A DNA stretch of 36,867 nucleotides from an uncultured Oscillospiraceae bacterium (GTDB taxonomy: Bacteria > Bacillota > Clostridia > Oscillospirales > Oscillospiraceae): positions 1-36,867 of the forward strand of contig CANPXW010000014.1 of NCBI GenBank assembly GCA_947587025.1, given 5' to 3'. Position 1 is the first letter of the stretch, and the number at the start of each line of letters is the position of its first letter. The position numbers and the translations under genes are program-made. The notes beneath the pieces are model-generated. The model was not told where the DNA came from. It saw only the letters and a list, made by a program, of their open reading frames with translations, and made no database searches. Shown here in pieces: positions 32,160 through 36,867 of the stretch.

Positions 32160-33028
32160 GGAAGCTCCTCCGCCGTATAGCGCCGGACGCCTCCGGACCG
32201 CTCTATCCAAACCCGCCGGCGGAACACGCCCCCGTCCAGCAGCGCCCGGCAGATAGCGCTCTCTGCGCCGGTCCGGCTGCCGTGGACCGTGGCCAGCACC
32301 ATCACACCGCCGCCGGCGGCCGCGCGCAGCGCGGAGACCTCCTCCAGCGCGGAGACCTCGTCTACCGCCAAGAGCTGCGGGCCCATGGCCCGCGCCAGCA
32401 GTCCCGCCGCCAGCGCTTTTGGCGCGCCGGTGAGCACGTCTGTGCAAGGTCCCACGTCAAAGGCCGGCTCTCCGTCCCAGGCGTCCGCCACTTCGCCCCG
32501 CTCGTCGGCCAGGGCCACCCGGTATCCGGCCGCGCTCAGCCGGCGGATGAGCTCCCGCAGCAGGGTGGTCTTGCCGCCCCCCGGCGGGGATACGATCAGC
32601 GTGGAGGCAAAGCTCCCGGCGGTCAGCGCCGGCCATACGGAGTCTGCACAGCCCGGCACGGCTCGTGGCACGCGCAGCGCCAGCGAGGACACCTGCCGCA
32701 CCCCCTCCATCCCGTCCGGCCCCATCACCGCCGTGCCGCACACACCCACCCGCACCCCGCCTGGCGCGGACAGAAAGCCCCGGCGGAGCTGCTCCCCCGC
32801 CGCGTGCAGGCTGGCGCCTGTGGCCGCCTCCAGCACCGCTCTCAGGTCCGCCTCCGACACCGGCCCCGCAGCCAGGCCGTACTCCCGCCCGGCCAGCAGC
32901 GCCGTGGGCGTCCTGCCCCGGCGCAGGCGAAGCTCCTCGCATATTGCCCGGCTGTCCCCGTCCAGGGCCATCGCCGCCCGGCGGAGCGCGCCGGGCAGCA
33001 GTCCCGCCGCCGCCAGAAATCCGTCCAT
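32150..33028 (-). CDS. spoIIIAA: Stage III sporulation protein AA (ATPase)
   Basis: Mother-cell ATPase thought to energise the SpoIIIA channel. 292 residues: N-terminal domain with ELRLRRGRTPTALLAG, GVRVGVCGTAVM, VSSLALRVPRAV, then Walker A SPPGGGKTTLLRELIRRL near residue 147, ADERGEVAD, LARAMGPQLLAVDEVSA (Walker B) and LATVHG. All family blocks are present. GAGGAG ribosome site. First gene of the eight-gene spoIIIA operon. Confidence 0.96.
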   Translation of the reverse strand: MDGFLAAAGLLPGALRRAAMALDGDSRAICEELRLRRGRTPTALLAGREYGLAAGPVSEADLRAVLEAATGASLHAAGEQLRRGFLSAPGGVRVGVCGTAVMGPDGMEGVRQVSSLALRVPRAVPGCADSVWPALTAGSFASTLIVSPPGGGKTTLLRELIRRLSAAGYRVALADERGEVADAWDGEPAFDVGPCTDVLTGAPKALAAGLLARAMGPQLLAVDEVSALEEVSALRAAAGGGVMVLATVHGSRTGAESAICRALLDGGVFRRRVWIERSGGVRRYTAEELPCV

Positions 33029-33050
33029 GGGCTCATCTCCTCACGGGACA

Positions 33051-33078
33051 AGTCTATGCGGCCTGTCCCCCCGGCTAT
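33051..33078 (-). promoter_or_regulatory. SigE-type promoter of the spoIIIA operon
   Basis: Minus strand: ATA (33078-33076), 17-base spacer, CATAGACT (33058-33051), matching the mother-cell sigma-E pattern ATA-N16-18-CATANNNT. Start near 33044, 16 bases before the spoIIIAA ATG. In Bacillus the spoIIIA operon is SigE-dependent. Confidence 0.7.
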
Positions 33079-33115
33079 GACTGGGTATCGTTCACACTAT
33101 ATTCACACCTATATA

Positions 33116-33144
33116 TTGACTTTGACCGCCATGTTTGGTAACAT
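33116..33144 (+). promoter_or_regulatory. Promoter of the ABC exporter operon
   Basis: -35 TTGACT (33116-33121), 17-base spacer, -10 TAACAT (33139-33144). Start near 33151, leader of about 63 bases. The -10 is weak, so control by another factor is possible. Confidence 0.55.
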
Positions 33145-33158
33145 ATTGCAGAATATGT
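33141..33158 (+). promoter_or_regulatory. Operator-like palindrome over the exporter promoter
   Basis: ACATATT (33141-33147), GCAG, AATATGT (33152-33158): perfect 7-bp arms with a 4-base centre, lying over the -10 and predicted start of the exporter promoter. Placement and size fit a MarR- or PadR-like repressor site; no regulator gene is visible nearby in the window. Confidence 0.5.
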
Positions 33159-33213
33159 AGAGTTATATTGTATCAAACCGTGTTCTCACCCGAAAGGAGC
33201 ATAGACCCATCCC

Positions 33214-34959
33214 ATGCGAGAGATACTCACAGGCTATTGGGGGAAGTACAAAAACTCCCTCATCCTGACCCCTATCTTCGTGCTGCTGGAGACGGTGGTC
33301 ACCCTGGCCCTGCCCACCCTCATGTCCAACATCGTGGACGTGGGCGTGGCCACCGGCGACAGGAGCTACATCATCGTCTGCGGCCTGCTCATGACGGCCC
33401 TGGCCATATTGAGCGTGGTGTCCGGCTACGTCAGCACATGGAACGCCTCCCGGGCGGCCAACGGCTTTGGCTCCAATCTGCGGGCCGCCATGTACCGCCA
33501 CATCCAGGAGTTCTCCTTCGCTGACATCGACCGGTTCTCCACCGCCAGCCTCATCACCCGCACCACCAGCGACGTGCGCCAGCTGCAGATGGCGGTGCAG
33601 ATGATGCTGCGCACCTTCATCCAGGCGCCCTTCCAGCTGCTGGTGGCCATGACCATCGTGATAACCTACTCCTGGCGTCTGGCCCTCATTTATATGGTGG
33701 CGGTGCCGGTGCTGTTCGTGGGCGTGATCACGGTGATGACCCTGGTGGATAAGCTGTTTCTGGTGGTGCAGCAGAAGCTGGACGCCATGAACGCAGACAT
33801 CCAGGAGGACCTGATCGCCATCCGCGTGGTGAAGGCATTCGTCCGCCAGCGGTACGAGCGGCAGAAGTTCAAAAAGGCCAACGACGAGCTGACCCGGGCC
33901 AATTTGCGGGCCGTGGGCGTCATCATCGCCATGAGCCCGCTGGCCACCATCGTGCTGAACGTGGTGACCCTTTGCATCTACTGGTTCGGCGGGCGCATGG
34001 TGGCCACCGGCGAGATCGAATCCGGCCAGCTGCTGGCGGTGATAAGCTACCTGAACCAGATCATGATGAGCGTGATGATGTTCTCCATGGTGCTGATGCA
34101 GTACACCCGCTCCCGGGCATGCGGCAAGCGCATCGCCGAGGTGCTGGACACGGTGCCGGACATCCAGGACGAGCCGGACGCCCCGGTGCGGACCATCGCC
34201 CCGGACCACGGGAGCGTAGAATTCAAAAATGTCTCCTTCCGCTACAAGCGCACCGGCAACGGCGAGAGCGTGCTGCGCAATATCACCTTCTCCGCCGCTC
34301 CCGGCGAGACGGTGGCCGTGGTAGGCGGTACCGGCTCGGGCAAATCCAGCCTTGTCAACCTCATCCCCCGGTTCTACGACGTGACCGAGGGGCAGGTGCT
34401 GGTGGATGGCGTGGACGTGCGGGACTACCGCATCCGGGACCTGCGGGACGGCATCGGCATGGTGCTGCAGAAAAACGTGCTGTTCTCCGGCACCATCCGG
34501 GAGAACATCGCCTGGGGCAAACAGGGCGCCACCGATGACGAGATCATCGCCGCGCTCAAGAGCGCCCAGGCCTGGGACTTCGTCTCCCAGATGCCCGACG
34601 GGCTGGACACCGTCCTCCAGCAGGGCGGTACAAACGTCTCCGGCGGGCAGAAGCAGCGGCTGTGCATCGCCCGGGCCATGCTGAAAAAGCCGGCTATCCT
34701 CATCCTGGACGACAGCACCAGCGCCGTGGACTCGGACACCGAAGGCCGCATCCGGGACAGCTTCTCCCGGGAACTGGCCGACACCACCGTGTTCATCATC
34801 GCCCAGCGCATCTCCTCCGTGGTGAACGCGGACAAGATCGTGGTGCTGGACGAGGGCGGCGTGGAGTCCGTCGGGACCCACGCGGAGCTGATGGCGCGAA
34901 GCCCCATCTACCGGGACATCTACACTTCACAGGTGGAGGAGGCGCTGAGCGATGGCTGA
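33214..34959 (+). CDS. Heterodimeric ABC exporter subunit with degenerate catalytic site
   Basis: 581-residue half-transporter: six-helix membrane domain (about 15-300) and ATPase domain (335-575). Walker A VGGTGSGKSS (370-379), signature VSGGQKQRLCIARAML, Walker B ILILDDSTSAVD. The catalytic Glu after Walker B is Asp500 and the switch His is Gln531 (FIIAQRISS), as in the TM287-type subunit of heterodimeric exporters, where this half has a degenerate ATP site. It pairs with the next gene (8-base overlap). Probable role: export of drugs, lipids or peptides; substrate unknown. The AAAGGAG site lies 14 bases before the ATG, a long spacing. Confidence 0.93.
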   Translation: MREILTGYWGKYKNSLILTPIFVLLETVVTLALPTLMSNIVDVGVATGDRSYIIVCGLLMTALAILSVVSGYVSTWNASRAANGFGSNLRAAMYRHIQEFSFADIDRFSTASLITRTTSDVRQLQMAVQMMLRTFIQAPFQLLVAMTIVITYSWRLALIYMVAVPVLFVGVITVMTLVDKLFLVVQQKLDAMNADIQEDLIAIRVVKAFVRQRYERQKFKKANDELTRANLRAVGVIIAMSPLATIVLNVVTLCIYWFGGRMVATGEIESGQLLAVISYLNQIMMSVMMFSMVLMQYTRSRACGKRIAEVLDTVPDIQDEPDAPVRTIAPDHGSVEFKNVSFRYKRTGNGESVLRNITFSAAPGETVAVVGGTGSGKSSLVNLIPRFYDVTEGQVLVDGVDVRDYRIRDLRDGIGMVLQKNVLFSGTIRENIAWGKQGATDDEIIAALKSAQAWDFVSQMPDGLDTVLQQGGTNVSGGQKQRLCIARAMLKKPAILILDDSTSAVDSDTEGRIRDSFSRELADTTVFIIAQRISSVVNADKIVVLDEGGVESVGTHAELMARSPIYRDIYTSQVEEALSDG

Positions 34960-36867
34960 GAAAAAGAGCATCTGGTCCCAGCTCAAGGCGCGCCTGGCTG
35001 TGGACAACGTGGACGTCAACGACGAAAACATCTATAAGAGCGGCGGCCGGGACTTCCGGAAGCCCAAGGACGCCAAGGGCACGCTGGTCCGCATCCTGGG
35101 CTACGCCGGCAAGCGCAAGGGCCTGTTCGTGCTGGTGCTGGTGACGATGCTCATCTCCACCGGCTGCACCCTGGCGGCCAGCTACTATCTGCGGCCGCTG
35201 ATAGACGACTACATCGTGCCGCTGATCACCCAGCCCGAGAAGGACTTCTCCGCCCTGGCGAGGCAGCTGGGCATCCTGGCGGGCATCTACCTGGCCAGCG
35301 CTGTTGCGACTTATTTCACATCCCGCACCTGCATGACCCTGGCCCAGTGGGCCACCAACGCCCTGCGGCGGGACCTGTTCTCCGCGCTGCAGGACCTGCC
35401 TATCTCTTTCTTTGACGGGCACACTCACGGGGAGCTGATGAGCCGATTTTCCAACGACGCGGACAACGTGCAGATGTGCCTGGAGCAGGGCATCGTGCAG
35501 TTCCTCTCCGGCATCATCACCTTCGTGGGCACCGTGGCGCTGATGATAAGCCTCAGCTGGCAGCTGTTCCTCATCACCGTCGTCACCATCGGCATATCCT
35601 TTGCCCTGGTCCGGGGCATCGGCCGGTACAGCCGCATCCTGTTCAAGAAGCAGCAGTCCTCCCTTGGCGCGCTCAACGGCTACATCGAGGAGATGCTGGA
35701 CGGGCTGAAGGTGGTCAAGGCCTTCAATTACGAGGACAGGACAAACGCCGGCTTTGACGAGCGCAACGACGAGTACCGGGAAAACGCCATTTTCGCCAAC
35801 TTCCTGGGCAACATCATCTTCCCCTCCATGAACGCCATCATGAACATCTGCTACGCGGTCACCGCCGTGCTGGGCGGTTTCCTGACCGTGGCGGGGCGGT
35901 TCACCATCGGCTCGCTGGGGGTCTACCTCAACTATATCCGCCAGGTCACCATGCCCATCAACATGATGTCCAACCAGGCCATCAACCTGTTTTCCGCCAT
36001 CGCCGGCGCGGAGCGCATCTTCGCCATCATCGACCACGAGCCGGAGACGGACGACGGGACCGTGACGCTGGTGACGGTGGACCGGGCCCCGGACGGCACC
36101 CTCACCGAGACCGGCCACGGCGAGCGCACCGGCTTCTGGGCCTGGAAGATACCCCAGCCGGACGGCTCCTTCCAGTTCCGGGAGGTCCAGGGCAACGTGC
36201 GCCTGGAGGACGTGCACTTCTCCTACGTGCCGGAAAAGCCGGTGCTCCAGGGGGTCACCGTCTGGGCCAAGCCCGGCCAGAAAATAGCCTTCGTGGGCTC
36301 CACCGGCGCGGGCAAGACCACCATCACCAACCTTATCAACCGTTTCTACGAAATAGACAGCGGCCGCATCCTCTTTGACGGTATAGACGTCAAGGACATC
36401 AAAAAGGCCGGCCTGCGCCGGAGCATGGGCATCGTGCTGCAGGACACCGATCTGTTCACCGGCACGGTGATGGAGAACATCCGCTACGGCAAGCTGGACG
36501 CCACAGACGAGGAGTGCATCGCCGCAGCCAAGTCCGCCAACGCCCACGGCTTCATCACCCGCCTGCCGGACGGGTACCAGACCATGATCACCGGCAATGG
36601 CCAGAACCTGTCCCAGGGCCAGCGGCAGCTGCTAGCCATCGCCCGCACCGCCGTGGCGCGCCACCCGGTGATGATACTGGACGAGGCCACCAGCTCCATC
36701 GACACCCGCACGGAAAAGCTCATCGACCGGGGCATGGACGCGCTGATGGAGGGCCGGACGGTGTTCGTGATCGCCCACCGGCTGAGCACGGTGCGCAACG
36801 CCCAGGCCATCGTGGTCATCGAGCACGGCCAGATCGTGGAGCGGGGCAGCCACGAGGAGCTGCTGGA
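34952..36867 (+). CDS. Heterodimeric ABC exporter subunit, canonical half (3' end outside window)
   Basis: Partner half-transporter; 638 residues visible, ending at HEELL, a few dozen from the expected end. About 50 charged N-terminal residues, six-helix membrane domain (about 57-350), ATPase domain from 413. Walker A VGSTGAGKTT (448-457), LSQGQRQLLAIAR signature as in TM288, Walker B VMILDEATSSID with catalytic Glu578, and switch FVIAHRLSTV. Between the domains is an insert of about 45 residues (366-412) with GFWAWKIPQPDGSFQFREV. Start ATG at 34952 overlaps the first subunit by 8 bases. Confidence 0.94.
   Translation, partial: MAEKKSIWSQLKARLAVDNVDVNDENIYKSGGRDFRKPKDAKGTLVRILGYAGKRKGLFVLVLVTMLISTGCTLAASYYLRPLIDDYIVPLITQPEKDFSALARQLGILAGIYLASAVATYFTSRTCMTLAQWATNALRRDLFSALQDLPISFFDGHTHGELMSRFSNDADNVQMCLEQGIVQFLSGIITFVGTVALMISLSWQLFLITVVTIGISFALVRGIGRYSRILFKKQQSSLGALNGYIEEMLDGLKVVKAFNYEDRTNAGFDERNDEYRENAIFANFLGNIIFPSMNAIMNICYAVTAVLGGFLTVAGRFTIGSLGVYLNYIRQVTMPINMMSNQAINLFSAIAGAERIFAIIDHEPETDDGTVTLVTVDRAPDGTLTETGHGERTGFWAWKIPQPDGSFQFREVQGNVRLEDVHFSYVPEKPVLQGVTVWAKPGQKIAFVGSTGAGKTTITNLINRFYEIDSGRILFDGIDVKDIKKAGLRRSMGIVLQDTDLFTGTVMENIRYGKLDATDEECIAAAKSANAHGFITRLPDGYQTMITGNGQNLSQGQRQLLAIARTAVARHPVMILDEATSSIDTRTEKLIDRGMDALMEGRTVFVIAHRLSTVRNAQAIVVIEHGQIVERGSHEELL

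Overview
The window is a high-GC (clearly above 60% by eye), gene-dense chromosomal segment of a spore-forming Bacillota of the class Clostridia. A complete spoIIIA operon, an Asp23/YloU-nusB-xseA-xseB-ispA/dxs-tlyA-nadK-argR-recN order and Clostridia-type signal peptides and promoters point to an Oscillospiraceae/Ruminococcaceae-like gut anaerobe. That taxonomic placement is inference. I see no tRNA, rRNA, CRISPR array, insertion sequence or phage gene, and no gene-free stretch longer than about 205 bases.

Layout. (1) 1-4479, minus strand: a lower-glycolysis operon transcribed as trmL-pgk-tpiA-gpmI-eno (eno is cut by the window edge), with no gap gene in the cluster. (2) 4638-5390, plus: a GtrB/DPM-like glycosyltransferase that has lost its C-terminal membrane anchor, divergent from trmL. 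(3) 5567-13015, plus: two amino-acid importers, a polar amino-acid ABC system (binding protein, permease, ATPase) and a complete branched-chain Liv system (livJ-H-M-G-F). (4) 13081-15963, minus: a third importer of the TrpXYZ/PF04392 type. In all three importers an RNA hairpin lies between the binding-protein gene and the permease gene, and an inverted repeat lies at or near the promoter. (5) 16121-23011, minus: dxs-tlyA-nadK-argR-recN-tyrS, mostly joined by short overlaps. (6) 23149-28122, minus: nusB-xseA-xseB, a frameshifted F420-hydrogenase-beta-like gene, ispA, and a secreted YD-repeat protein. The last two non-ispA genes look like additions to an otherwise conserved housekeeping block. 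(7) 28192-28551: an Asp23-family gene. (8) 28621-33028, minus: spoIIIAA-AB-AC-AD-AE-AF-AG-AH behind a good SigE-type promoter candidate. (9) 33214-36867, plus: a heterodimeric ABC exporter pair with one degenerate and one canonical catalytic site; the second gene runs off the window.

How it works together: most of the window is housekeeping (glycolysis, isoprenoid precursors, NADP, DNA repair, translation), with amino-acid uptake in the middle and the forespore-mother cell channel at the right. ArgR is encoded here, and an ARG-box-like dyad sits on the promoter of the polar amino-acid importer, so a regulatory link is possible. I do not see one clear new multi-gene system. The most interesting leads are the 12-bp operator-like dyad before the PF04392 importer, the G7-tract frameshift in the FrhB-like gene, the secreted YD-repeat gene inside the isoprenoid block, the three binding proteins without a lipobox, the shortened IspA and SpoIIIAG, and the tryptophan-rich inter-domain insert in the second exporter subunit.
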